A stretch of DNA of 64,000 nt from Streptomyces sp. NBC_01439 (lineage in GTDB: Bacteria > Actinomycetota > Actinomycetes > Streptomycetales > Streptomycetaceae). The stretch lies in the NCBI RefSeq assembly GCF_036227605.1, contig NZ_CP109487.1, positions 2,542,001 through 2,606,000 of the forward strand. Direction: 5' to 3'. The notes below the pieces were generated by a model, which did no database searches, had not been told where the DNA came from, and worked only from the letters and a program-made list of their open reading frames with translations. This document shows positions 16,005 to 24,669 of this stretch, one piece after another. The first letter of the stretch is position 1. The number at the start of each line of letters is the position of its first letter. The position numbers and the translations under genes are program-made.

Positions 16005-16922
16005 GTGACCAATTCCGTACGAAAAGTAGCTGTCGCAGCTGCCACGGCGGTGCTCGGCGCCGCCCTCGCGGGATGCGGGGGCGGGGGCGGCGCCGGCGCG
16101 CCGGACGCCGGCCGCGAGGCCCGTATGGGCTCCCCCGCCCCCTCGGCCTCGGCCGCCGCCCCCGGAGCGCCCGCCTCCTCCGGAGCACCCGCCGCGTCCC
16201 CGCAGGCCGGTGCGCCCGCCAAGCCCCCGACCATGGCGCCCGGCCCGAACGGCCTGACCCCCGTCTTCGAACGGGCGAAGCAGCAGACGGACAAGACCGT
16301 GGCGCTGACCTTCGACGCCGACATGACCTCCGACCAGGGACCGCGCGCCGCGGACGGGGAACGCTTCGACAACCCCGCTCTGATCTCGACCCTGCGCACC
16401 CTCAAGGTGCCCTCGACCATCTTCATGACGGGTCGCTGGGCCGAGGAGTACCCGGACCAGGTCAAGTCGATCGACACCGACCCGAACTTCGAGATCGCGA
16501 ACCACTCGTACAGCCACCACGCCTTCAAGTCCCCCTGCTACGGGCTACCGGCGCTCGACGCCGCGGCCGGCCGCGCCGACGTGGACCGGGCCTTCGCCGC
16601 CTTCCGGCAGGCGGGCGCGGTCAACACCGTCCCGTACTTCCGCTTCCCCGGCGGCTGCTACGACGACCAGGCGCTGCGGGCCCTGTCCACGGCCAAGGTC
16701 ACGGCCGTCCAGTGGGACGTGGTCAGCGGGGACGCCTTCGCCAAGGACCCGGGCGCCGTGGCCGAACAGGTGCTCGCCGGCGTGAAGCCCGGCTCGGTCG
16801 TGGTCATGCACTGCACGCGCAGCGCCGCCCCGGTCACCGACGAAGCCGTCCAGCGGATCGTCCCCGAACTGCGCAAGCGCGGCTACCGCTTCGTGAAGGT
16901 GTCCGAGCTGATCGGCAAGTAG
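16005..16922 (+). CDS. Polysaccharide deacetylase lipoprotein
   Basis: The 305-residue protein has a lipoprotein signal with lipobox LAGC (Cys24), a long Ala/Pro/Ser linker, then a NodB-type carbohydrate esterase 4 domain from about residue 90. Metal and catalytic motifs are visible: TFDADM (first Asp pair), NHSYSHH (His metal ligands) and YFRFPGGCYDD. The enzyme should be membrane-anchored outside the cell and remove N-acetyl groups from peptidoglycan or chitin-like sugars. The GTG at 16005 is the only start that includes the whole signal peptide. Confidence 0.9.
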   Translation: MTNSVRKVAVAAATAVLGAALAGCGGGGGAGAPDAGREARMGSPAPSASAAAPGAPASSGAPAASPQAGAPAKPPTMAPGPNGLTPVFERAKQQTDKTVALTFDADMTSDQGPRAADGERFDNPALISTLRTLKVPSTIFMTGRWAEEYPDQVKSIDTDPNFEIANHSYSHHAFKSPCYGLPALDAAAGRADVDRAFAAFRQAGAVNTVPYFRFPGGCYDDQALRALSTAKVTAVQWDVVSGDAFAKDPGAVAEQVLAGVKPGSVVVMHCTRSAAPVTDEAVQRIVPELRKRGYRFVKVSELIGK

Positions 16923-16969
16923 TGCGGGCCCGGGCCCGTTCCTCGCCGGAATGCTGCCGGAACACTGGT

Positions 16970-16982
16970 AGGAAACTTTCCT
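16970..16982. promoter_or_regulatory. Perfect palindrome AGGAAA-C-TTTCCT, candidate operator
   Basis: A 6-1-6 palindrome lies about 180 bp upstream of the secreted phosphoesterase gene and just after the deacetylase stop, in a local AT-rich patch. Similar AGGAAA/TTTCCT sites are known as operators for sugar-responsive ROK-type repressors in Streptomyces (recalled, not checked). It could control the phosphoesterase operon. Confidence 0.45.
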
Positions 16983-17159
16983 TCCTGTTAGTGTCCCGGG
17001 CGGCGGCTTGGCGCGGTGCCCGCTCCCACGGGCATGACGCGCTCAGCGAGAGCTCTGACCCGGCCGCCGCGCGGCCGCCCCCTGCCCGTCCCGCGGGCGG
17101 GTCGGCGCCCCGCGCCCGTGTCCAGCTCTCGCAGCCCCTCAAGGCAGGGAGTCCCAGGT

Positions 17160-18527
17160 ATGCGCCCGAACCGCCTGAACGCCTCCGCTCACCCCCCTCT
17201 GTTACGCGGCAGACTCCGCACCCTCCTCCTCACGGCCCTCACCGGCCTCGCCGCGCTCACCCTCGTCGGCGGGCTCCTCCTCGCCTGGCCCGGACGGGCC
17301 GGGGCCGCCGCCGACCCCCTCATATCCCGCGGGATGCCCGCCACCGCCTCCTCCACCGAGTCCTCCTCGCTGGGCGCGAAGAACGCCTTCGACGGCGACC
17401 CGGCCACCCGCTGGGCCAGCGCCGAGGGCAAGGACCCGCAGTGGATCCGGGTCGACCTCGGGGCCGGGGCCACCGTCTCGCGGGTGCGGCTCACCTGGGA
17501 GGCGGCCCACGCCAAGGCGTACCGCGTCGAGGTATCCGCCGACGGCGCCGCCTGGACCGTGCTCGCCAGCGAGAGCGCCGGCAACGGCGGCGTCGACGAC
17601 TGGACCGGCCTGTCCGGCAAGGGCCGCTACCTGCGCGTCCAGGCCACCGCGCGCGGCACCTCGTACGGCTACTCCCTCTTCGAGGCCGAGGTGTACGGAA
17701 CCGCCGGGGACGGGCCGCCGCCGGGCGGCTCCTTCACGGTCGTCGCCGCCGGTGACATCGCCGCGCAGTGCACGGCGTCCGACAGCGGCTGCGCACACCC
17801 CAAGACCGCCGCGCTCGCCCGGCGGATCGACCCGAAGTTCTACCTGACGATGGGCGACAACCAGTACGACGACGCCCGGCTCTCCGACTACCGCGCCTAC
17901 TACGACAAGAGTTGGGGCGCCTTCAAGGCCAAGACCCGCCCGGTCCCGGGCAACCACGAGACGTACGACCCGGCCGGCCCGCTCGCCGGGTACAAGTCGT
18001 ACTTCGGGAGCATCGCCTACCCGCAGGGCAAGAGCTACTACAGCTTCGACGAGGGCAACTGGCACTTCGTCGCCCTCGACTCCAACTCCTTCGACCAGGC
18101 CGCCCAGCTCAACTGGCTGAAGGCCGACCTCGCCGCCACCACCAAGCCGTGCCTCGCCGCCTACTGGCACCACCCGCTGTACTCCTCCGGCGGGCACGGC
18201 AACGACCCCGTCTCCAAGCCCGTCTGGAAGATCCTCTACGCCGCCAAGGCCGACCTGGTCCTGAACGGGCACGACCACCACTACGAGCGGTTCGCCCCGC
18301 AGGACCCCGAGGGCCGGGCGACCGCCGACGGGATCGTGGAGATCGTCGGCGGGATGGGCGGCGCCGAGCCCTACCCGATCGAGGAGGTCCAGCCCAACAG
18401 CCAGAAGCGGATCAGCGGACCGTACGGCGTGGTGAAGCTGGACTTCACCGACTCCGGCTTCGGGTGGACCTACGTGGCGACCGACGGCAAGGTCAAGGAC
18501 ACCAGCCCGAAGTACAGCTGCCACTGA
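17160..18527 (+). CDS. Secreted metallophosphoesterase with F5/8 type C domain
   Basis: The 455-residue protein has an N-terminal export signal with a hydrophobic core near residues 20-45, then a discoidin-like (F5/8 type C, CBM32-type) domain (about 50-180; ASSTESSSLGAKNAFDGDP, RWASAEG, RVEVSADGAAW), then a calcineurin-like phosphoesterase: AAGDIA, GDNQYD, GNHET, YWHHPLYS and NGHDHHYER supply the dinuclear metal site. It should bind cell-surface or environmental glycans and cleave phosphate esters outside the cell. Codon 15 is TTA (17202-17204), so full expression should need the bldA tRNA. It is followed without a gap by an MFS gene (ATG/TGA overlap). The ATG at 17160 is preferred over upstream in-frame starts because it directly precedes the signal sequence. 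Confidence 0.88.
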   Translation: MRPNRLNASAHPPLLRGRLRTLLLTALTGLAALTLVGGLLLAWPGRAGAAADPLISRGMPATASSTESSSLGAKNAFDGDPATRWASAEGKDPQWIRVDLGAGATVSRVRLTWEAAHAKAYRVEVSADGAAWTVLASESAGNGGVDDWTGLSGKGRYLRVQATARGTSYGYSLFEAEVYGTAGDGPPPGGSFTVVAAGDIAAQCTASDSGCAHPKTAALARRIDPKFYLTMGDNQYDDARLSDYRAYYDKSWGAFKAKTRPVPGNHETYDPAGPLAGYKSYFGSIAYPQGKSYYSFDEGNWHFVALDSNSFDQAAQLNWLKADLAATTKPCLAAYWHHPLYSSGGHGNDPVSKPVWKILYAAKADLVLNGHDHHYERFAPQDPEGRATADGIVEIVGGMGGAEPYPIEEVQPNSQKRISGPYGVVKLDFTDSGFGWTYVATDGKVKDTSPKYSCH

Positions 18528-19804
18528 TGTACCTGGCCGCCAACGGCCGCCCGGACGCGCCGCCCCGCCCCCCGGGGGCCCGGCGGCGCGTCCCCGCCGC
18601 CGTCCTCGCGCTCGGCGCGGTCAGCCTCGTCACCGACGTCTCCTCCGAGATGGTCGCGGCGGTACTGCCGCTCTACCTCGTCCTGGGCCTCGGCCTGACC
18701 CCCCTCCAGTTCGGCTTCCTGGACGGGATGTTCAACGGGGCCACCGCCCTCGTGCGGCTGCTCGGCGGGCGGCTCGCCGACCGCCGCGGCCACCACAAGC
18801 GGGTCGCCGGCGCCGGCTACCTGCTCTCCGCGCTCTCCCGGCTCGGGCTGCTCCTCGCCGGGGGCGCCACGGGCGCGATCGCCGCCGCGCTCGCCGCCGA
18901 TCGGCTGGGCAAGGGCATCCGTACCGCCCCGCGCGACGCCCTCATCTCGCTCAGCGGGCCCCCGGAGAGCCTCGGCCGGTCCTTCGGCGTGCACCGTGCC
19001 ATGGACACCACGGGCGCCCTGCTCGGGCCGCTCGCCGCGTTCGCCGTGCTCTGGGCGACCGCCGATGCCTACGACGCGGTGTTCGCCGTCAGTTTCTGCA
19101 CCGGCCTGCTCGGTGTGCTGCTGCTCGTCGTGTACGTCCCGGCGGTGCCCGGGCCGGCTGCCGCTCCCGCTCCCGCGGCCGGGCCCCACCCGCCGCGCCG
19201 GTCGGTCCTGCGCGACCCCGCGTTCCGCCGCGTGCTCTGCGCCTCGGCCCTGCTCGGCGCCACCACCATCGGCGACGCCTTCCTCTACCTGCTGCTCCTG
19301 CGCGGACTCGACCTGCCGCCCGCCCTGTTCACGCTGCTGCCGCTCGGGGCCGCCGCCGTCTACCTGCTGCTCGCCGTCCCCGTGGGCCGGCTCGCCGACC
19401 GCGCCGCCGACCGGGCCGGGCGCCGGACGGCCTTCCTGCTCGGCCACTGCGCCCTGCTCGGCGCGTACGTCCTGCTGTTGGCCCCCGTCTCCCCGCCGAC
19501 CGTCGTGGGGGTGCTCGCCCTGCTGGGCCTCTTCTACGCGGGCACCGACGGGGTTCTGATGGCGCTCGCCGCTCCCGCGCTGCCCGCGGCCGGGCGGGCC
19601 GGCGGGCTCGCGGTGCTGCAGACCGGCCAGGCGCTGGCCCGGCTGCTGGGCGCCGCCGGATTCGGGGCGGCGTGGACCCTCTGGGGGCAGCGGCCCGCCC
19701 TCTGGGCCGCTGCCCTCGCGCTGGCCGGAGCGCTCGTGGCCGCCGCGCGCATCCTGCCCACCGCTCCCCCGACCGCCCCGACCGCCGCTCCGGAGGCCCC
19801 GTGA
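18527..19804 (+). CDS. MFS transporter
   Basis: The 425-residue membrane protein has about twelve TM segments and a start typical of a distinct MFS branch (VSLVTDVSSEMVAAVLPLYL), plus GGRLADRRGHHKRVAGAGY after TM2 and GKGIRTAPRDALI after TM4. This DVSSEM/RTAPRDALI pattern belongs to a conserved MFS family of unknown substrate found in many bacteria. Translational coupling with the phosphoesterase upstream and the propeller protein downstream suggests a joint role, perhaps export or uptake of a phosphorylated compound; that is inference. Confidence 0.85.
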   Translation: MYLAANGRPDAPPRPPGARRRVPAAVLALGAVSLVTDVSSEMVAAVLPLYLVLGLGLTPLQFGFLDGMFNGATALVRLLGGRLADRRGHHKRVAGAGYLLSALSRLGLLLAGGATGAIAAALAADRLGKGIRTAPRDALISLSGPPESLGRSFGVHRAMDTTGALLGPLAAFAVLWATADAYDAVFAVSFCTGLLGVLLLVVYVPAVPGPAAAPAPAAGPHPPRRSVLRDPAFRRVLCASALLGATTIGDAFLYLLLLRGLDLPPALFTLLPLGAAAVYLLLAVPVGRLADRAADRAGRRTAFLLGHCALLGAYVLLLAPVSPPTVVGVLALLGLFYAGTDGVLMALAAPALPAAGRAGGLAVLQTGQALARLLGAAGFGAAWTLWGQRPALWAAALALAGALVAAARILPTAPPTAPTAAPEAP

Positions 19805-20787
19805 ACCCCCCGTCCCGCCGGCTGCGCCTCGCCCTCGTCGTCACCGCGGTCCTGCTGCTGGCGGGCGGCTCGCTGGGCTACGTCCTGCACGCGCGGCACC
19901 GCGAACGGCCGTCCGAGCAGCAGGCCGACGCCTCCTTCGGCACCTCGGAGCCGGGCCTCTACTTCCGGGACGCGGTCGGCGGGCGGGTCGCGCGCCAGGG
20001 CAGCCCGGGCCTGCCGCGGGTGACCGGCGGCCCGTCCTGCGACCGCTTCCACACCGCCGGGGACCACGCCCTGTGCCTGCGGGGGCTACCCGGGGTCCCG
20101 GCCCGCACGCAGGCCCTCGTCCTCGACCGGCGCATGCGGGAGGTCCGCAAGGTGACCGTGCCCGGCATCCCGAACCGGGCCCGCGTCTCGCCCTCCGGCC
20201 AAGTGCTGTCGTGGACCACGTTCACGACCGGCGACTCCTACAACACCACCGCGTTCTCCACCCGGACGGCGGTCCTGGACCTGCGCACCGGCTATCTGAT
20301 CAAGTCGATCGAGCAGATCCCGCTGACCCTCGACGGGGCCCGCCACCACGACTCGGACGTCAATTACTGGGGTGTGACCTTCGCCGCCGACGACAACCGC
20401 TTCTACGCCACCGTCTCCACCCGGGGCACCACCCACCTCGTCGAGGGCGACCTGCGCGCCTGGTCGGCGAAGACGCTGCGGGACAACGTCGAATGCCCCT
20501 CGCTGTCACCGGACGGCGCCCGCATCGCCTTCAAGAAGAAGGTCTCCGACGACCCCCGGGCCCCCTGGCGGCTGTACGTCCTCGACCTGGCGTCGCTGCG
20601 CGAACACCCACTGGCCGAGTCGCAGAGCGTCGACGACCAGGCCGCCTGGCTGGACGACACGACCCTGGCCTACGCCCTGCCGGGCCGAGGCGGCCGCACG
20701 AGCGACATCTGGTCGACCCGCGCGGACGGCACGGGCGAGCCCGCCCTCCTCGTCCCGAACGGCTCTTCCCCCGCGACCGTGCGCTGA
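19801..20787 (+). CDS. Membrane-anchored TolB-like beta-propeller protein
   Basis: A GTG overlapping the MFS stop starts a 328-residue protein with one N-terminal membrane anchor (about 9-28) and an extracytoplasmic propeller-like domain. Repeating strands end in motifs such as PSLSPDGARIAFKKK, DDQAAWLDDTTLAYAL and SDIWSTRADGTGEPALL, the WD40-like TolB pattern. No enzyme motif is seen. Third gene of the phosphoesterase-MFS-propeller set, with both junctions overlapping; it may scaffold or sense at the membrane surface. Confidence 0.82.
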   Translation: MNPPSRRLRLALVVTAVLLLAGGSLGYVLHARHRERPSEQQADASFGTSEPGLYFRDAVGGRVARQGSPGLPRVTGGPSCDRFHTAGDHALCLRGLPGVPARTQALVLDRRMREVRKVTVPGIPNRARVSPSGQVLSWTTFTTGDSYNTTAFSTRTAVLDLRTGYLIKSIEQIPLTLDGARHHDSDVNYWGVTFAADDNRFYATVSTRGTTHLVEGDLRAWSAKTLRDNVECPSLSPDGARIAFKKKVSDDPRAPWRLYVLDLASLREHPLAESQSVDDQAAWLDDTTLAYALPGRGGRTSDIWSTRADGTGEPALLVPNGSSPATVR

Positions 20788-20803
20788 AAGGGGCTAGGCC
20801 GTC

Positions 20804-21814
20804 TCATGACGTTGGTTCCTCGGGGTCGGGCTCGGCGGCGTAGGACGTGAGGCGATCGGCGAGCGCGATGACGAGGTCGCGGAGTTCATCGGGGCGCTCG
20901 ATGACGAACGGCCGGTCGAGCGAGGCGAGTACCGGGGGCAACCAGTCGAGCCGCTCCGCCCGCAGCTCGACGCGCAGCCAGCGCTCGGCCGCGCGGTCCT
21001 CGCCGGCCGCGGACTCGTGCTCCTCCAGGCTCGCGACGCTGGCCGGAAGGCGGGCGCGGATCTGCTCGACTGTCCCGTGGATCCGCAAGGTCACCTCGTG
21101 CTGGTACTCGGCCGTGGCGAACCCTGACAACACGCGCCGTTCCGGACCGGGACCCACTGGAGCTTCGAACGAGCCGGGCAGGGTCCGCGCGTCTGCGATG
21201 CGATCGAACCGGAAGGTTCGGTCCTCGCCGATCTGGGCGTCCTTGCCCGTGACGTACCACCGGCGCGCATGGGCGACGATCCCGTACGCGTGCAGCGTGC
21301 GTTCGCTGCGCCGTCCGTCACGGTCGGTGTAGCGGATCGAGACCGGTCGGTGGTGGCGCACCGCATCGGCGATCGTGAGCAGGACCCCGGCGTCCGGGGT
21401 GTCGAACTCGCCGGGCTGCTCCGTGAAGGCGAGGGCTTCCAGGAGCGTGTCGAGCCGACGAGCGACGTGCTTGGGCAGCACCCGCCGGATCTTCGCCGAC
21501 GCAGTCTCGCCTGCCGTGCGCCCCGCCGTCGTCAGCCCTGCTCGGCGGCCCGCGACCAGGCCGAGCACCACGGCCAGCGCCTCGTCGTCGCTGAGCATGA
21601 GCGGAGGCAGGCGGTACCCGGGAGCCAGCCGGTACCCGCCGTAGCGGCCGCGCACCGATTCCACGGGCACGTCGAGGTCGATCAGTTGGTCCACGTACCG
21701 GCGCACGGTGCGCCCTTCGACGCCGAGCCGGTCGGCGAGTTCGGCCACCGTCCGGGTGCCGCCCGACTGCAGCAGCTCCAGGAGTGTCAGCACGCGGCCG
21801 GTTGGTCGAGGCAT
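20804..21814 (-). CDS. WYL-domain (YafY/DeoR-like) transcriptional regulator
   Basis: The 336-residue protein has an N-terminal winged helix (TVAELADRLGVEGRTVRRYVDQL, about 21-43), the following RGRYGGYRLAPGY wing, a WYL domain (about 150-240; VSIRYTDRDGRR, RRWYVTGKD) and a C-terminal WCX-like extension. WYL proteins bind small ligands or nucleic acids and often control a neighbouring gene. It is divergent from a VOC-family gene and the shared 93-bp region carries a palindrome. A TAGGCT -10 box lies 6 nt before its ATG, suggesting leaderless, possibly autoregulated, transcription. Confidence 0.92.
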   Translation of the reverse strand: MPRPTGRVLTLLELLQSGGTRTVAELADRLGVEGRTVRRYVDQLIDLDVPVESVRGRYGGYRLAPGYRLPPLMLSDDEALAVVLGLVAGRRAGLTTAGRTAGETASAKIRRVLPKHVARRLDTLLEALAFTEQPGEFDTPDAGVLLTIADAVRHHRPVSIRYTDRDGRRSERTLHAYGIVAHARRWYVTGKDAQIGEDRTFRFDRIADARTLPGSFEAPVGPGPERRVLSGFATAEYQHEVTLRIHGTVEQIRARLPASVASLEEHESAAGEDRAAERWLRVELRAERLDWLPPVLASLDRPFVIERPDELRDLVIALADRLTSYAAEPDPEEPTS

Positions 21815-21837
21815 GTCGGCAGCCTAACGCGAATACA

Positions 21838-21852
21838 GGACCGATTCTGTCC
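21838..21852. promoter_or_regulatory. GGAC-N7-GTCC inverted repeat between WYL and VOC genes
   Basis: Half sites GGAC and GTCC flank a 7-bp spacer, with ACAG/CTGT symmetry nested within the same element. It overlaps the -35 region expected for the WYL regulator promoter (-10 TAGGCT, read on the minus strand, at 21821-21826) and lies upstream of a TAGCCT -10 box for the VOC gene (21864-21869). It is a plausible operator for the WYL protein. Confidence 0.4.
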
Positions 21853-21907
21853 ACTATTTCTCCTAGCCTGCGACGAGCACGCCGCCAGCACAGCCAAGGA
21901 GATTCCC

Positions 21908-22306
21908 ATGGACTTCGTCTCGATCCGCATCATCACCAGCGACGTCGCACGCCTCGTCGACTTCTACGAGCGAGCCACAGGGGCGCGGGCGACGTGGGCC
22001 ACCGAGGACTTCGCCGAACTCCAGGCCGCCGGCGCCACCCTCGCGATCGCCGGCACCCGCACCGTCCCGCTGTTCGCCCCGGGCTCTGCCCGCCCGGCGG
22101 ACAATCACAGCGTGATCACCGAGTTCCTCGTCGATGACGTGGACCGCGTTCACCAGAACCTGACCGGCTTCGTCACCGACTTCGTCACCGAGCCCACCAC
22201 GATGCCCTGGGGCAACCGGTCGCTTCTGTTCCGCGACCCCGACGGCAATCTCGTCAACTTCTTCACCCCCGTCACCCCGGCGGCCATCGAAAAGTTCGCA
22301 CGCTGA
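21908..22306 (+). CDS. VOC (glyoxalase/bleomycin-resistance) family protein
   Basis: The 132-residue protein has the beta-alpha-beta-beta-beta repeats of the vicinal oxygen chelate fold: VSIRIITSDVARLVDFYERATG at the N terminus, FLVDDVDRVHQNL in the middle and SLLFRDPDGNLVNFF at the C terminus. Members bind or modify small electrophiles, antibiotics or metabolites. Metal ligands are incomplete by eye, so a binding rather than catalytic role is possible. It is divergent from a WYL regulator, a common pairing. Confidence 0.88.
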   Translation: MDFVSIRIITSDVARLVDFYERATGARATWATEDFAELQAAGATLAIAGTRTVPLFAPGSARPADNHSVITEFLVDDVDRVHQNLTGFVTDFVTEPTTMPWGNRSLLFRDPDGNLVNFFTPVTPAAIEKFAR

Positions 22307-22399
22307 CGCCACACGCAGCAGCTCACCCCGGCGAGGTTGCGGCGGGTCCTGGGTCGACCCCCGCGGCGCAGGTGCAGGACCTCGCGCTAGGTTCCCGCC

Positions 22400-23161
22400 A
22401 TGGACGTAGGAGATTGGATCGCCGTCTGCTCCGGGGCTGTGGCCGTGGCAGCAGCCGGCATCAGCACGAGACGGGCCAGGCACGCGAGCGGCCAGGTGGC
22501 GGCTGCTCAAGAGCAGGTTCGTGTCGCACGGCAGCAGCTGGAGCATGCCGAGGCGGTCCATCGTGAAAAGAACGAACCCCACGTCCTCGTCGACATCCAG
22601 CCGGGCGCGTCGGGCACCCTCGTGATCGTCGTCGAGAACATCGGCTCCACGATCGCCCGCAACGTACGGATCGAGGTCGATCCCCCGCTGGAATCCGGAT
22701 GGGGCGAGGACCTGACGGAGGCGCTCGCTCGGGTGTTCTCCCGGACGTTTCCCGTGCTTCCGCCACGACGACGACTTGAGTTTCTTCTCGACGAGCAGGA
22801 GCGCTTCCAGAACACCGACCTTCCGACGGCCTACGCCTTCACCGTCCGGTGCGAAGGGCCGTACGGCCCGGTGGAAGACATGGAGCACGTGGTCGACTTC
22901 GGCACGTACGCCGAGACGCTGATCCTCAGCAGTCCCCTGCGCAGGGTGGAGGACAAGCTGGACGACATCGGCAAGGAGCTCGCGACACTCGCCGCCCTCT
23001 ACGAGAAGAGCAACGCGTCTGCCGTCCGGAAAGCGGAAGGGCACCGCGTCCAGATGCTCCGTGCCGCACAGGAACAGCGACGCCGCGGCCAGCTACAGCA
23101 CGGCCCCGAGGACCATCACCGTGACGGGCCGACGGGACGCTCCAGCTCCGACCGGGGCTGA
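22400..23161 (+). CDS. Hypothetical membrane-associated protein with coiled coil
   Basis: The 253-residue product starts with a short hydrophobic segment (WIAVCSGAVAVAAAGIS, about 6-22) followed by a charged helix predicted as coiled coil (about 25-60; QVAAAQEQVRVARQQLEHAEAV). The middle (about 62-175) alternates strands and resembles an immunoglobulin-like domain (ASGTLVIVVENIGSTIARNVRIEV). A second helix (VEDKLDDIGKELATLAALYEKS) and a polar tail follow. No known domain is recognised. It stands alone between the VOC gene and the converging ABC genes. Confidence 0.65.
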   Translation: MDVGDWIAVCSGAVAVAAAGISTRRARHASGQVAAAQEQVRVARQQLEHAEAVHREKNEPHVLVDIQPGASGTLVIVVENIGSTIARNVRIEVDPPLESGWGEDLTEALARVFSRTFPVLPPRRRLEFLLDEQERFQNTDLPTAYAFTVRCEGPYGPVEDMEHVVDFGTYAETLILSSPLRRVEDKLDDIGKELATLAALYEKSNASAVRKAEGHRVQMLRAAQEQRRRGQLQHGPEDHHRDGPTGRSSSDRG

Positions 23162-23216
23162 GCGGACTGCCTTCCGGTGGGTGGGAAGGCACCCGGGGCC
23201 CGTGCTGGCGAAGCGA

Positions 23217-23867
23217 CTAGCGCCGTCGTGCCGCCGCCAGGCTGGCCGTGGTGCCTGCTCCGGCGGCCAGGAGGAGCGCGCCGGCCAGGGCCGTGAACGG
23301 GAGCGGCACCTCTGCCGAGTGGCCCGCCGTGACCAGGGCGGACACCGCGCCGCGGGCCGGGGAGACCGCGAGGACCAGGGCGAGCAGGGAGCCGAGGGTC
23401 CCGGCCAGGACCGCATGGCCCCGACGCCGGAGCAACGGCCTGCTGCACAGGGCGCCCACGGCCGCCCCGGTCAGTGCGCAGGCCGCCACCGCGAGGGCTC
23501 CGGCGAGGGCTGCCGCGCCGGGGTCGGCGCCGGCCCGGTCACCGGTCAGCAGGGCGACCGCGGCCGCCGCGGCGCCGGCGAGCAGCGCCCCGGCCAACGC
23601 GGTGAGCAGGGCCGCCGCGTGGACCCGTACGGGACCGGCCGCGGCGGCCGTGCAGTCGCGGGCCGCGTCCGGTTCGACGCTCACGCAGATCCGGACCAGC
23701 CATGCGGTGGCCGGGACCAGGCCGGCGGCCACGAGGCCGAGGGAGTCCAGTACCGGGTCGCCCGGCCGGATGCCGACGGCCACGAGGGCGGCGTAGGTGA
23801 TGAGGGGCGCGAGCCAGCGCTGGGAGCGCAGCAGCAGGGCGCCCTGGTAACGGAGCAGGGCGGTCAC
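23217..23867 (-). CDS. ABC transporter membrane subunit (small)
   Basis: A GTG overlapping the stop of the ATPase gene (GTGA) starts a 216-residue, very Ala/Leu-rich protein with about six membrane spans. Cytoplasmic ends are marked by LLLRSQRWLAP at the N terminus and AAARRR at the C terminus. No conserved permease motif is visible, as is usual for ABC-2-like exporters. Together with the ATPase it should form an efflux-type transporter of unknown substrate. Confidence 0.75.
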   Translation of the reverse strand: MTALLRYQGALLLRSQRWLAPLITYAALVAVGIRPGDPVLDSLGLVAAGLVPATAWLVRICVSVEPDAARDCTAAAAGPVRVHAAALLTALAGALLAGAAAAAVALLTGDRAGADPGAAALAGALAVAACALTGAAVGALCSRPLLRRRGHAVLAGTLGSLLALVLAVSPARGAVSALVTAGHSAEVPLPFTALAGALLLAAGAGTTASLAAARRR

Positions 23868-24658
23868 GGGAGTTCCTCCACGGCGCGGATGTGCCAGGGC
23901 GGCCGGGCGGTGAGCAGGTCGCGCAGGACCGCGTCGGAGCGTGCGGCGTCCACGGTGAGCTGCACTCCCCCGCCGGCTGCCGGTGAAGCGGCGAGGTGCG
24001 GGGGCAGTACGTGGCCGGGCGGGCCGACCGCGTGGATCCGTACGCGGGGCCCGGCCACCGTGGACGCCGGTACGAGTCCACCGCCCTCGACCCGGTAGTG
24101 GGCGTCGGCCGCGCCCGCGAGCCGCCGCGGGTCGTGGTCGACGAACACCACCGTGCCTCCGGCGGCGGTGCGTTCGGCGACGGCCCGGTCCAGCTCGGCC
24201 CGGGCGGAGCCGTCCAGCCCGGTCCACGCCTCGTCGAGGACGAGCAGCCCCGGTTCGGCGAGCAGGGCCTGTGCGACGGCGACCTTCTGACTGCTGCCCT
24301 TGGACAGTTCGGCCATCGGGGTGCGGGCGTACGCGGCGGCGCCGAACCGCTCCAGCCGGTCGGCCGCCCGGCGGGCCGCCTCGGCGCGCGGCAGCCCGTG
24401 CACCCGGCCCAGCCGGGTCAGGTAGTCGGCGGCCGTGAGCGGCAGCGCCGCCGGGAAGCGTTCGGGCACGTAGCCGGTGCGGGGCGGGCGGCCGGTGACG
24501 CGACCCTCGGACGGGGCCTCGATCCCGGCGACGAGCCGCAGCAGGGTGGACTTGCCGCCGCCGTTGCCGCCTTCGACGCGGACGAGGGCGCCGCGCGGGA
24601 GTTCCAGCGTGATTCCGCGCAGCACCCAGGGTCGGCGCCGTCCGTAGCGGCGGCCCAC
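23864..24658 (-). CDS. ABC transporter ATP-binding protein
   Basis: The 264-residue ATPase has Walker A EGGNGGGKSTLL, Walker B LLVLDEAWTGLD and H-loop FVDHD. The signature motif reads LSKGSSQKV instead of LSGGQ, a departure that occurs in some exporter ATPases (CcmA/YxlF-like). About 60 C-terminal residues (HVLPPHLAASPAAGGG...) form an extra domain. The frame is open a little upstream ([11 protein letters not shown]), so translation may begin at a CTG at 24673; GTG at 24658 is the first standard start. Confidence 0.85.
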   Translation of the reverse strand: MGRRYGRRRPWVLRGITLELPRGALVRVEGGNGGGKSTLLRLVAGIEAPSEGRVTGRPPRTGYVPERFPAALPLTAADYLTRLGRVHGLPRAEAARRAADRLERFGAAAYARTPMAELSKGSSQKVAVAQALLAEPGLLVLDEAWTGLDGSARAELDRAVAERTAAGGTVVFVDHDPRRLAGAADAHYRVEGGGLVPASTVAGPRVRIHAVGPPGHVLPPHLAASPAAGGGVQLTVDAARSDAVLRDLLTARPPWHIRAVEELP

Positions 24659-24669
24659 GTCGGTCAGGT

